The notes under the pieces: model-generated
Databases searched by the model: none
What the model was told of the DNA's origin: nothing
Seen by the model: only the letters and a program-made list of their open reading frames with translations
Origin: Mycobacterium sp. DL592
GTDB lineage: Bacteria > Actinomycetota > Actinomycetes > Mycobacteriales > Mycobacteriaceae
Direction: 5' to 3'
NCBI RefSeq assembly: GCF_011694515.1
Contig: NZ_CP050192.1
Span: 1,511,534-1,575,533, forward strand
Length of the DNA stretch: 64,000 bases
In this document: positions 38,278-46,374 of the stretch, piece by piece
Position numbering within the stretch: position 1 is the first letter of the stretch
How the letters are laid out: every line of letters starts with the position of its first letter
Position numbers and translations under genes: made by a program

Positions 38278-38417
38278 CCCGTTGCCGAAGTTTCCAACTA
38301 GCTGTGCGAGTCATGAGCGTTTCATGAAGGGGGCAGCTCGCCACAAGCGCCATCGTTCAAATACTTCTACAATCGTCGTAGGGAGGTAAGCGGGGACCGA
38401 CCGACAGGAGAACTGCG

Positions 38418-38657
38418 ATGCAGCGGACACCACGCAAAGAGCGGGTCCGAGTCAACTACGTAGCCGCCGCGTTCGGTGTGGCGGCCCTGACCACACTCGG
38501 CGTCGTGACGGTGGTCGAGTCCAACTCGGGCCAAGGAAATGTAATGGCCGGCTCGAACCAGGATTCACCTGCACCGACATACTCGACCCCCCAGGTTCCC
38601 GGTATGTCAGTGGGGGCGACTGTCGGTGTTATCACCACCACGCTGGCCGGCCACTGA
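38418..38657 (+). CDS. Small membrane-anchored or exported protein, unknown function
   Basis: Protein of 79 residues with a CAGGAGA ribosome site. A basic N-terminus (RTPRKERVRVNY) is followed by one hydrophobic helix (AAAFGVAALTTLGVVTVV) and a short Ser/Pro/Thr-rich tail, so it is either a signal anchor or a secreted peptide. Its last 51 bases overlap the 3' end of the convergent ATPase gene. I recall similar small proteins in other mycobacteria but no function for them. Confidence 0.6.
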   Translation: MQRTPRKERVRVNYVAAAFGVAALTTLGVVTVVESNSGQGNVMAGSNQDSPAPTYSTPQVPGMSVGATVGVITTTLAGH

Positions 38658-41276
38658 ATTCACGTAGCGATTCACGTAGCGCCGTTTGACCAGCTCCACG
38701 GCCGACGCGTAGGACCCACTCACCACGAGAAGCCACAGCCAGTACGGCGCCGGTGGCGAGGTCATGTGGAACAGGCGAGCGGCGGGCGAGACGGCCAGCA
38801 GTACGCCCAGCCCGGCGCAGAGTGTTGTGGCGCACAGCAGCGCTGTGGAGGGCCGAGCTTCGCGCCAGGGCAGAGTTGGGCTGCGTAGGACCAGAACCGC
38901 CAGCAGCTGGGTGAGCAGACCTTCGACGAACCATCCGGTGTGGAAGACCGCGGGCGATTGGTCCCCGCCGAACAGCCACCACAGCGCACCGAACGTGGCG
39001 AGGTCGAACACCGAACTCACCGCTCCGAACAACACCATGAACCCGACCAAGCCACGAGCATCCCAACCGTGAGGATTCCTGAGGTAACCCGGATCAACCC
39101 GGTCCCACGGCAGCGCCAGCTGAGCGGAGTCGTAGAGCAGGTTCTGCAGCATCAGCTGGATCGGGAGCATGGGCAGGAAGGGCAACACCACGCTGGCCAC
39201 CAGAACGGAGAGCACGTTGCCGAAGTTGGAGCTCGCGGTGATCTTGACGTATTTCATGGTATTGGCCAATGTTCGCCGTCCCTCGACGACACCGCTGGCG
39301 ATGACAGCGAGATCGCGGTCGAGCAAGATCAGATCGGCCGCGCCCTTCGCCACGTCGGTTGCCGTGTCGGCGGCGATGCCCGCGTCGGCGACGCGGAGTG
39401 CGGCAACGTCGTTCACGCCGTCCCCAAGAAAGCCGACAACGTGACCCGCCGAACGCAGAGCACTCACCAGGCGGCTCTTGTGCGCTGGACTGAGCTCGGC
39501 AAAGACGCGGTAGCGGGTCACCAGCGAGCACAACTCGGCCTCTGTGCAACCGTCGAGTTCTCGCCCGCGCACGGGCCGGTCTGCACCGAGGCCAATACGC
39601 TCCGCTGCATACCGGGCCACCGCCGAAGAATCACCGGTGAGCATGGTGACTCCTACGCCGTGATCGGCGAGCAACGCCACGGCATCCGGCGCACTCAGCC
39701 GGATCGGGTCGATGAATGCGACGAATCCGACGAGGACCAGGTCACGCTCGTCGGCCTCGGTGTACGGCTCGATTCGGGCAGTGGTTTCGCGGACAGCCAC
39801 GGCCAGCACTCGCATGCCGCGTCGGTGTAGATCACCCAGTATGTCGTCGATGCGATCCGCGAGCCCCCCAGTCGATTCCGAATCGAAAGCCAGGACGGCA
39901 TCCGCCACCCTCGCACCGGTGCATCGCGACAGCACCTGCGCGGGATCACCCTTGCAGATGAGCATGTGATGTCCGCGCCTGCGGGTCACCACCACTGTCG
40001 TGCGCCGCCGCAGGATGTCGAAACCGATCTGATCCACCTTGTCCATAGTGGCTTCGGCGAACAGCGCGTGGTCTGGTTCGGCGACCATCTCCATGATTGC
40101 CTCATCCAGGGCGTTGAGCGGTCCGTCCTGGAAGTACACTGCGGCACTGGCTAATTCGGCGACGGTCGGATCATTGGACCCACACACATCGACAGCGTGG
40201 CCAAAGACGATCCGGCCCTCCGTCACGGTGCCGGTCTTGTCCAGACAGAGAATGTCCATGGCGCCGAGATCCTGAATCGCATCGAGGCGCCGGACAACAA
40301 CCTTGCGATGCGCCAACTGGATGGCGCTGCGCGCCAAGTTGGTGGTGACAATCACCGGCAACATCTCCGGGGTCAGACCCACCGCAACCGCCAGCGCGAA
40401 CATTCCGGCTTGCGCCCAGTTGCCACTGACGGACCCATTGCATACGAAGACGATTGGAGTCAGCGTGAGCATGAACCGCACCAATGTCCAACCCACCGAC
40501 CGGACGCCACGATCAAACGACGACGGCGGTCTCCGCCGCCGCGCAGCCCGAGCCAGGGCACCGAAGTGTGTGGAATCCCCGGTGCTGAGCACTAACGCCG
40601 CAGCAGTGCCCGACACCACGGCTGTACCGGAGTAGCACAGCGACGGCAGTCCGGTGACGGCGTCCGACTCCACCGCCTCGATCCCCGACTGAACGGCGAA
40701 CTTAGGAACCGGCAGCGACTCGCCGGTCAACACCGACTGGTCGACCACCAGATCGGTCGATGACAGTAGCCGTACGTCGGCGGGCACCCAGTCGCCCGGA
40801 CGCAACTCCACCACGTCACCGGGTACCAACTCTTCGACGGGCACCTCTCGCTGCCGTGACGGTGACCCGTCATCGGCCCGGCGCCGCACGGTCGCCGTCG
40901 TCGTGACGTAACGCTGCAACCTGGCGGCGGCCTTCGCCGACCGGGTCTCCTGCCAGATCCGCAGTAGGATCGCGGCGCCGACCATGAACAGGACCGTTAT
41001 GGCGCCATCGAGGTCGCCCACGGCGGCGAAGACCACTCCGAGCAAGGTAAGCAACAGCACGAAGGGACTGCGCAACGCCCGGCGTATCCGGAGACCGAAG
41101 CGGTCGACGTCCCGGCCTGGCGGATCGTTGGGACCGAACCTGCGCGCCCGTTCGGCGGCCTCGAGTTCGGTCAGGCCGCGCGGGGAAGCCGACAGTCGCT
41201 GCAGGATCGTGAACACCGGGGCATGGGACAGCCCGGGCAATGCCACCTCGGCGTCGTTGAGAGCCATTCTGGCCAT
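38607..41276 (-). CDS. mgtA: Mg2+-importing-type P-type ATPase (MgtA/MgtB, P3B)
   Basis: Ion pump of 889 residues from the ATG at 41276, with AAGGCAGG upstream; a longer frame exists. A cation-ATPase N-domain (LPGLSHAPVFTILQRLSAS..GLTELEA region) precedes about ten helices. Actuator motif VVDQSVLTGESLPVPK, phosphorylation motif CLDKTGTVTEG and hinge GDGVNDVAALRVADAG are intact. MLQNLLYDSAQLALPWDRVDP near the C-terminus is the MgtA-type signature. The ion assignment rests on family likeness; mycobacterial cores normally use CorA/MgtE. A divergent ArsR gene likely regulates it. Part of the composite transposon cargo. Confidence 0.88.
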   Translation of the reverse strand: MARMALNDAEVALPGLSHAPVFTILQRLSASPRGLTELEAAERARRFGPNDPPGRDVDRFGLRIRRALRSPFVLLLTLLGVVFAAVGDLDGAITVLFMVGAAILLRIWQETRSAKAAARLQRYVTTTATVRRRADDGSPSRQREVPVEELVPGDVVELRPGDWVPADVRLLSSTDLVVDQSVLTGESLPVPKFAVQSGIEAVESDAVTGLPSLCYSGTAVVSGTAAALVLSTGDSTHFGALARAARRRRPPSSFDRGVRSVGWTLVRFMLTLTPIVFVCNGSVSGNWAQAGMFALAVAVGLTPEMLPVIVTTNLARSAIQLAHRKVVVRRLDAIQDLGAMDILCLDKTGTVTEGRIVFGHAVDVCGSNDPTVAELASAAVYFQDGPLNALDEAIMEMVAEPDHALFAEATMDKVDQIGFDILRRRTTVVVTRRRGHHMLICKGDPAQVLSRCTGARVADAVLAFDSESTGGLADRIDDILGDLHRRGMRVLAVAVRETTARIEPYTEADERDLVLVGFVAFIDPIRLSAPDAVALLADHGVGVTMLTGDSSAVARYAAERIGLGADRPVRGRELDGCTEAELCSLVTRYRVFAELSPAHKSRLVSALRSAGHVVGFLGDGVNDVAALRVADAGIAADTATDVAKGAADLILLDRDLAVIASGVVEGRRTLANTMKYVKITASSNFGNVLSVLVASVVLPFLPMLPIQLMLQNLLYDSAQLALPWDRVDPGYLRNPHGWDARGLVGFMVLFGAVSSVFDLATFGALWWLFGGDQSPAVFHTGWFVEGLLTQLLAVLVLRSPTLPWREARPSTALLCATTLCAGLGVLLAVSPAARLFHMTSPPAPYWLWLLVVSGSYASAVELVKRRYVNRYVNSVAGQRGGDNTDSRPH

Positions 41277-41426
41277 CGCCGCTATCCTGCCTTCAGCCGC
41301 GCCCAACCGGACGCAGCTCATTCTCCCCCGCACGCCGATTCGGCGCGACAGCAAGTCTTAGATCGACGTCGCGCAGCAGTGCTGCCACCGGGCTACAGTT
41401 AGACCCGATTTGGTGAAAGGATCGCC

Positions 41427-41777
41427 GTGCCGAAGACCTCCCCGGCCCCCTCGCGGTCCGAATCGGTGACGTCGGAGATCCTGTACGACACCGCGGCTAT
41501 GTTCGCGTTGCTGTCGGCGACCGTACGCCTCCATGTTCTGTGGCTGCTCGCTCAGCAGGAACACGACGTCAGCTCGCTGGCCGCGGCCACCGGGCAGAGC
41601 CTGGCCACGGTCAGCCACCACCTGTCCAAGCTCAAACTCGCAGGCCTGGTGGAACTGCGCCGGCACGGGAAGCGGCACTTCTACGCAGCCGCTGACCAGC
41701 ATGTCGTCGATGTCGTCGTGGCGGCTATCTCCCAACGGATGGAGAGCGGACAGCCGCGGGCGCGGCGGCGCGCCTAG
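41427..41777 (+). CDS. ArsR/SmtB-family metal-type repressor
   Basis: Winged-helix regulator of 116 residues. GTG at 41427 has AAAGGA upstream. FALLSATVRLHVLWLLAQ, VSSLAAATGQSLATVSHHLSKLKLAGLV and GKRHFYAAAD match the family. In helix 5 the sequence DQHVVDVVVAAISQRMES keeps the Asp-x-His and final Glu of the SmtB alpha-5 zinc site, but Gln replaces the second His. No Cys is present, so it is not a thiol-type arsenic sensor. Divergent from the P-type ATPase with 150 bp between. The IS begins right after its TAG stop. Confidence 0.87.
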   Translation: MPKTSPAPSRSESVTSEILYDTAAMFALLSATVRLHVLWLLAQQEHDVSSLAAATGQSLATVSHHLSKLKLAGLVELRRHGKRHFYAAADQHVVDVVVAAISQRMESGQPRARRRA

Positions 41778-43472
41778 GCGACTGCTGAATTAAACCCCGT
41801 GGCGGGGTGGGTTGTGTTGGGGTTTTGGAGACAATTGGTGGGTGCAGGGTCGCTCTGATGATCAGCGTGAGTTGTTGGATGTCGAATCGGTAGCGGGGCA
41901 TCTTCTGAAGTCCGACAGTGTGTTTGCGTTCCTGGCGGCGCATCGGGCGGAGTTGTTTCCCGAGGAGATGTTCGCCGATCTGTTTCCCTCGCGCCGTGGC
42001 CGGCCGAGCGTGCCGGCTGAGGTGATGGCCTCGGTGATCACGTTGCAGGCCCTGCACGGGTTGTCCGACAACGAGACGGTTGATGCGGTGACCTTCGATC
42101 TGCGGTGGAAAGCGGCGTGTGGCCTGCCGATCACCTCGGGTGCGTTTCACTCGACGACGGTGACCTACTGGCGGCGACGGTTGGCGGCCTCGGATCGGCC
42201 GAATCGGATTTTCGAGGCGGTCACAGCGGTAGTGGCCGCCACTGGTGCTCTCTCGGGGCGCACCCGGCGGGCGTTGGACTCCACGATCCTCGATGACGTC
42301 GTCGCTATCCAGGACACCGTCACCCAGCTCGTCGGCGCGATCCGGCGGGTCCGCCGTGAAGTCCGTGGCGCCGCCGATGTGGTCGCGATCCACTGCACCG
42401 CCCATGACTATGACGATCCGGGTAAACCCGTGATCACCTGGGATGACGCCGCGGCCCGAGAAGCGTTGGCGGACGCCCTGGTCGGTGATGCTCATCGGGT
42501 GCTGGGTCATCCGCCTGATCAAGAACCCGGGCCGCGTGCGGCCGAGGCGATGGCGTTGTTGGCATTGATCGCCGGCCAGGATGTCGAACCGCTCGAGGAT
42601 TCTGATGGCACCGATGGGCGCTGGCGTATCGCCCAGCGTGTTGCCCAGGATCGGCGGATCTCCGGTGTTGATCCTAAGGGCCGCCACGCCCATAAATCTG
42701 TGCATCGCCGCCAGGACGGGTTCAAAGCCCACGTCGCGGGTGGAACCCGAGACCGGCATCTTCACCGACTGTGCCCTGAGCAAAGCCAGCGGCCCGGGCA
42801 GCCACGACGCGGTGGTGGCTGCGCAACTTCTGACCGGTGAGACCGCACCGGTGACCGTGTTGGCCGATTCGGCCTACGGCAGAGGCGATTTCCGAGCTCA
42901 TCTGAAAAGATCGCGTCATCATGATCGGGTCAAATCCGCGCCCCTGCGTGCAGCGGTGCCTGGCGGGTTCAGTATCGATGATTCCACTGTCGATCACCGG
43001 GGCCGTCGCGTCACCTGCCCGGCTGGGGTGACCCGGACCATCAGCGCACAGGGCAATGCCATTTTCGGGGCCGCGTGTCGGGGCTGTGAACGACGTACAC
43101 GGTGCACCACCAGACGGCAGAGTCTGAAAATCGGCCCGCACGACGCACTCCAACGCGCCGCCCGCGAACGGTCACGAAAACCACGCTGGCTCAACGAATA
43201 TCGCCGATACCGCCCCATGGTCGAACGAACCATCGCCTGGCTAACCCGAGGCAACCGCCAACTCCGCTACCGCGGCGTCGCCAGAAACGATCACTGGCTG
43301 CACCACCGCACCGCCGAGCTAGACCTACGACACCTCGCCACGATGGGAGTCATCCACACCGGCACCACCTGGGCCATCGCCTAACACCAGCACCCCGGGC
43401 CTGACTACACACCCGCGCCAATGAACGCTTAACACGCCCCGCCCCCCAAACCCCACTAATTTCAGCAGTCTC
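41778..43472 (+). mobile_element. IS1182-like insertion sequence, complete ends, frameshifted transposase
   Basis: An element of about 1.7 kb with terminal repeats GCGACTGCTGAATTA (left) and GAGACTGCTGAAATTA (right, opposite strand). Flanks are CTAG on the left and GTAG on the right, not identical, so this copy alone shows no clean target duplication. The right end is 71 bp shorter than in the remnant at 37 kb. Confidence 0.85.
41842..43384 (+). pseudogene. IS1182-family transposase, disrupted by one frameshift
   Basis: DDE transposase read from GTG 41842. The first frame gives the DUF772-type N-terminal domain (SRRGRPSVPAEVMASVITLQ, GLSDNETVDAVTFDLRWK) and DSTILDDVV with the first catalytic Asp. 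Near 42740, in GTCGCGGGTGGAACC, reading shifts by one base: the continuation VEPETGIFTDCALSKA, VTVLADSAYGRGDFR (second Asp) and RPMVERTIAWLTRGNRQLRYRG (Glu) is in another frame, ending at TAA 43384. One extra G in the GGG run explains this; no classic slippery heptamer is visible. Apart from this the enzyme is whole, so inactivation is recent or a sequencing artefact. Confidence 0.85.
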
Positions 43473-43601
43473 GTAGACGCTTGCAGCGCGCTGTCGAGCG
43501 TGTCCGGTGGCCTTCACGTCGTACTGCGCGACGCATCGAACGGCCCATGCGGACTACGTGACAGGGCAGCGCTAGCTACCTGCGATCGTCGTGGGGCCCG
43601 G

Positions 43602-44069
43602 TCAGCGCGGGGGGCCAAGTATGACCTGTCCGAACTTGTCCGCGCCCTCGGCCAAACGCGAGGGCGGGATTTCAAAGCCTTCCGGACGTGGCGTCGCCTT
43701 GTCGCGACCGGAGTAGCGGAACATCCCTTCAATTCCCGCCGGCGTGTTGATCATCAGAAGATCTGCTGTCTTTGACGTGATGCGGTAGGCATGTGGAATG
43801 TTCTTGGGCAAGAACACAATTCCGCCTTCCGTCAACTCCGTCTCCTGGTCGTCTACCCAAACCAGCGCGGTTCCTTTGATCAACATGAACACTTCATCTT
43901 CCCGCGTATGTTTGTGGTAGGGCGGGGCTTCGCCTTCGCTCACATCGAAGCGACCGATCATCAACTGGCCACCTGTGGCCTTGCCGTCGAGCAAGATTGC
44001 CAGTGTGCCGCCGTCGAGCCATTCCAGTTGTTGCTGCTGCTCAGGCTGAGCCAGGTACGCCATACTCAT
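43602..44069 (-). CDS. Cupin-domain protein
   Basis: Single-domain cupin of 155 residues with AAGGGA before the ATG. The metal motifs are PPYHKHTREDEVFMLIKG (two His and a Glu) and IPHAYR (third His). FDVSEGEAPPYHKH resembles small cupins annotated as quercetin-dioxygenase-like, but these mostly have unknown substrates. It lies just outside the composite transposon and 102 bp downstream of bcp on the same strand. A role in oxidising a small molecule is possible but unproven. Confidence 0.82.
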   Translation of the reverse strand: MSMAYLAQPEQQQQLEWLDGGTLAILLDGKATGGQLMIGRFDVSEGEAPPYHKHTREDEVFMLIKGTALVWVDDQETELTEGGIVFLPKNIPHAYRITSKTADLLMINTPAGIEGMFRYSGRDKATPRPEGFEIPPSRLAEGADKFGQVILGPPR

Positions 44070-44170
44070 GAGCCATCCCTTTTCTTTCGGCTGGATCGAC
44101 TTCCCGCGGAGCGGTCAGTTGGGTGTGCTGCAGCGCGCCGCCATCACCGAGGCGCGCTGCTGTTCAGTCA

Positions 44171-44644
44171 TTACACCTCGATGTCGCGGCGCAGCTTGGC
44201 CACGTGCCCGGTGGCTTTCACGTTGTACTGTGCGACTTTGATCTTGCCCTTCTCGTCGACCACGAACGTCGAGCGGATGACGCCCTGCACGGTCTTGCCG
44301 TACATCTTCTTCTCCCCGTAGGCGCCCCACGCGCCGAGCACCGTCTTGTCCGGGTCGCTCAGCAGCGGGAAGGTCAGCTCGTCGCGGTCGCGGAACTTGG
44401 CCAGCTTCTCGGGCTTGTCGGGGGAGATGCCGATGACGTCGATGCCGGCCCCGTTCAGCTCGGCAAGGCTGTCGCGGAAGTCGCAGGCCTGCTTGGTGCA
44501 ACCCGGCGTCATCGCCGCCGGGTAGAAGTAGACGATCACCTTGCGGCCTTTGAAGTCGGAGAGTTTGACGGTCTTGCCGTCGGCGTCGAGCAGGCTGAAC
44601 GCCGGTGCTGTGTCGCCAACCTCCAGGCGTGCTGTGTCGGTCAC
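44171..44644 (-). CDS. bcp: Thiol peroxidase, BCP/PrxQ type
   Basis: Peroxiredoxin of 157 residues, the length of Mtb Bcp (Rv2521), from GTG 44644 with AAAGGA upstream. It reduces peroxides in the cytosol. The peroxidatic and resolving Cys sit in the PrxQ arrangement [13 protein letters not shown] (CxxxxC). [28 protein letters not shown] and [10 protein letters not shown] are conserved. As in Mtb it is antisense to the fas-side genes and close to the DUF3618 gene. Confidence 0.95.
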   Translation of the reverse strand: MTDTARLEVGDTAPAFSLLDADGKTVKLSDFKGRKVIVYFYPAAMTPGCTKQACDFRDSLAELNGAGIDVIGISPDKPEKLAKFRDRDELTFPLLSDPDKTVLGAWGAYGEKKMYGKTVQGVIRSTFVVDEKGKIKVAQYNVKATGHVAKLRRDIEV

Positions 44645-44737
44645 TTCGCGTCCTTTCTCCAAAACCGTTGCCGGTGCGTCCGGTTAGCCGGGGCTGATCT
44701 AGGGTAGTTCGGCAGAGCGGCAGTTTGGAGGACGGAA

Positions 44738-44965
44738 GTGGTGGACCGGGATCCCGAGGTCATCAAGGCCGATATCGACGCGGCGCGCGATCGGCTGGCA
44801 TTGACTGTCGATTCGTTGGCCGAACGCGCGAATCCCCAGCGTTTGGCCGATGACGTCAAGGCTGCCCTGCTGCGCTTTGTGAAGAAGCCCGCGGTGACCG
44901 CGACGCTGGCCGGTGTCAGCGTGGTGACCGTCGTCCTCGTGGTCCGCCGGATTCGTAACGGTTAG
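44738..44965 (+). CDS. Small DUF3618 membrane protein (Rv2520c homologue)
   Basis: Protein of 75 residues, as in Mtb Rv2520c, from GTG 44738 with GGAGG upstream. The DUF3618 motif DPEVIKADIDAARDRLALTVD starts near residue 4 (shown in part: IDAARDRLALTVDSL), followed by ADDVKAALLRF and one C-terminal helix (TATLAGVSVVTVVLVV) with a basic end RRIRNG. Such proteins are thought to sit at the membrane with an amphipathic cytoplasmic part; function unknown. Confidence 0.9.
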   Translation: MVDRDPEVIKADIDAARDRLALTVDSLAERANPQRLADDVKAALLRFVKKPAVTATLAGVSVVTVVLVVRRIRNG

Positions 44966-45114
44966 CGCCGGCGCAGCCAGCTACTGAACGAGCGGCGAAA
45001 ACCGGGGGGATTGGCCTGCAGGCCCAGCCTGCTGCAGCTCACCTGCACCAGTGGTGCGGGGGCCGGCGAAGCGGCATCGCGCTCAGGATGGCGGGCGGGC
45101 CCCTCCGTCGCCAT
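44962..45114 (-). CDS. Possible small protein of 50 residues
   Basis: An ATG at 45114 has GAGGAA upstream at good spacing and opens a frame of 50 codons ending in TAA at 44962, overlapping the convergent DUF3618 stop. The product is Pro/Ala-rich in its first half and basic at the end (FRRSFSSWLRRR), with no hydrophobic helix. I do not recognise it. The ribosome site is the main support. Confidence 0.35.
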   Translation of the reverse strand: MATEGPARHPERDAASPAPAPLVQVSCSRLGLQANPPGFRRSFSSWLRRR

Positions 45115-45297
45115 TGGCAAATTCCTCACTACGTCACCGGATGCTGGCCCGGATCCAACGCCCGGAACGAATCAGCTAACTAGGACTATAACAGTATTCT
45201 TAACATCGGCGCAGCCCACTGCCGTGATATTCAAACTCCGGTAGTCGGTCGGTTATCGAATGTACTGAACACATCTTTGGTGGGCCGGGCATTGCGG

Positions 45298-45327
45298 GAG
45301 GTCGCTGCCGCAGCGTGCAGCGACCTC
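45298..45327. terminator. Hairpin downstream of the arsenic locus
   Basis: GAGGTCGCTG (45298-45307) pairs perfectly with CAGCGACCTC (45318-45327) around a 10-nt loop. No T tract follows, so it may be a Rho-dependent pause or mRNA end. The stretch from 45115 to 45297 shows no gene. Confidence 0.4.
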
Positions 45328-45360
45328 GGAGACAGCTCTCAGGATTCGGTGAGTTCAGCC

Positions 45361-45529
45361 ACGAGATGCCGTCGATCTCAACGGCACTGATCGCGTTCCC
45401 GAGGCCGGGGACCAGCCGTCCCAGCAGCAGTCCCACGCCCATGGCCGCGCCGATCCAGACCGGCAGGAACCGGTCGACGGTCGACAGCCGTGCTGTGACG
45501 GGATCGTCGGCCGTTTTCGACGTGGTCAC
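45361..45529 (-). pseudogene. ACR3-type arsenite efflux permease, N-terminal fragment
   Basis: From a GTG at 45529 the frame reads TARLSTVDRFLPVWIGAAMG and GRLVPGLGNAISAVEIDGIS, the first helix and the following conserved segment of ACR3 arsenite permeases. After about 55 residues the similarity stops and an unrelated Cys/Pro-rich tail runs on to a stop near 45200. The other nine helices are gone. The GTG overlaps the cadI stop (TAGTG), so this was the second gene of a cadI-acr3 operon. The locus can no longer export arsenite by this protein. Confidence 0.75.
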
Positions 45530-45957
45530 TACCCGCAGCACCCGGTGGCGGTCTCGGTCGGCTGGTCGGCGGGGATCGCGCCGAAGAAGGTTTCCGAGTC
45601 GGCGAGCACGGTGTAGACCTCCCACCGCTCGCCGCCGGGCCCGGTGACCCACACTTTGTCCTGGGTGGCGAAGCAGCACGTGGCGCCGATCTCCTCCTCG
45701 GTGAACAGCCCCTCGCCGGCGAGTCGAGCGATCTCGGTGCGCACCTTGTCGCTGGACTCGACTTCGACGCCGAGGTGATTGAGCGTGCCGCCCTGACCGG
45801 GGTTCTCGAGCAGCACCAGCTTCAGCGGCGGCTCGGTGATGGCGAAGTTGGCGTAACCGGGCTTCACTTTGGCCGGCCTGGCGCCGAAGAGCTTGGAGTA
45901 GAACGCGATTGCGGCGTCGAGGTCATCAACATTGAGCGCGAGCTGTACACGGGACAT
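45529..45957 (-). CDS. cadI: CadI/ArsI glyoxalase-fold protein (C-As lyase type)
   Basis: Vicinal-oxygen-chelate protein of about 142 residues from ATG 45957 (MSRVQLALNVDD). It matches Mtb CadI (Rv2641), induced by cadmium, and ArsI lyases, which demethylate organoarsenicals using Fe(II). Visible are LNHLGVEVES (metal His), ATCCFATQDKVW with the vicinal Cys pair that binds trivalent arsenic, GPGGERWEVYTVL (metal Glu) and a C-terminal GCCG. An upstream in-frame ATG pair is also possible. Divergent from arsR. Confidence 0.88.
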   Translation of the reverse strand: MSRVQLALNVDDLDAAIAFYSKLFGARPAKVKPGYANFAITEPPLKLVLLENPGQGGTLNHLGVEVESSDKVRTEIARLAGEGLFTEEEIGATCCFATQDKVWVTGPGGERWEVYTVLADSETFFGAIPADQPTETATGCCG

Positions 45958-46014
45958 GGAACACACCATGCCACCTTTTCGATATATGTCAATCTTTGGT
46001 GCATACTGGTCTTC
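45958..46014. promoter_or_regulatory. Shared arsR-cadI promoter/operator
   Basis: The 57-bp gap between the divergent starts is A+T-rich, with CGATATATGTCAATC at its centre, typical of the imperfect AT-rich sites bound by ArsR repressors. CATACT about 10 bp before the arsR ATG is a good -10 element, giving arsR a very short or no leader. Confidence 0.55.
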
Positions 46015-46374
46015 ATGCCCAAGGCTCTGCCCGTCATCGACACCACCGCGCCGGTGTGCTGTGCGCCGGTGGCCGCCGGCCCGATGAGCGACGACGACGC
46101 CCTGCACGTTGCGCTGCGACTCAAGGCGCTGGCTGATCCCGCCCGGGTCAAGATCGTGTCGCACCTGTTCAGCGCGGCTACTGGGGAGGAATCCTCCGGA
46201 GAGTTGGCCGCAGTGCTCAATCTGACCGAGTCGACGATGAGTCACCACCTCACCCAGCTGCGCAAGGCCGGTCTGGTGCACTCCGAACGGCGCGGCATGA
46301 ACGTCTTCCACCGGGTCCGCCCCGAGGCGCTGCAGGCACTGTGCGCGGCGCTGGACCCCAACTGCTGCAGCTAA
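46015..46374 (+). CDS. arsR: ArsR-type arsenic/cadmium-responsive repressor
   Basis: Repressor of 119 residues from ATG 46015. The winged helix is clear (RLKALADPARVKIVSHL, LTESTMSHHLTQLRKAGLV, RGMNVFHRV). Cys pairs sit at both ends: VCCAP near residue 15 and PNCCS at the C-terminus; such vicinal Cys bind As(III), Sb(III) or Cd(II) in several ArsR lineages. No Cys is found in the recognition-helix CxC position of the classical ArsR. Divergent from cadI, whose promoter it should repress. Its stop overlaps the convergent oxidase stop by 4 bp. Confidence 0.9.
   Translation: MPKALPVIDTTAPVCCAPVAAGPMSDDDALHVALRLKALADPARVKIVSHLFSAATGEESSGELAAVLNLTESTMSHHLTQLRKAGLVHSERRGMNVFHRVRPEALQALCAALDPNCCS

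Larger units (their letters stand above)
37041..43472. mobile_element. Probable composite transposon bounded by inverted IS1182-like ends
   Basis: The outer termini are GAGACTGCTGAATTAG on the left and, on the opposite strand, GAGACTGCTGAAATTAG on the right. Next to them is GTAG on both sides (37037-37040 and 43473-43476), a 4-bp direct repeat. The right arm is a whole IS (41778-43472); the left arm is a 225-bp remnant of the same end in inverted orientation. Cargo: a beheaded P450, TetR, a small exported protein, MgtA-type ATPase and ArsR. In Mtb the genes on either side (Rv2522c and bcp) are neighbours, so this block is extra here. Confidence 0.75.

Noticed and set aside
42740..42760. Programmed -1 or +1 frameshift in the transposase
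   Set aside because: No A-rich slippery heptamer or nearby pseudoknot is evident; a single extra G explains the change. Kept as a pseudogene call.
41778..43472. Clean target duplication for the single IS copy
   Set aside because: Flanks CTAG and GTAG differ; the matching GTAG pair instead lies at the ends of the larger 37,041-43,472 unit.
45011..45244. 77-codon plus-strand frame in the gap before the arsenic locus
   Set aside because: No ribosome site, no domain, and it overlaps the better-supported minus-strand small frame.
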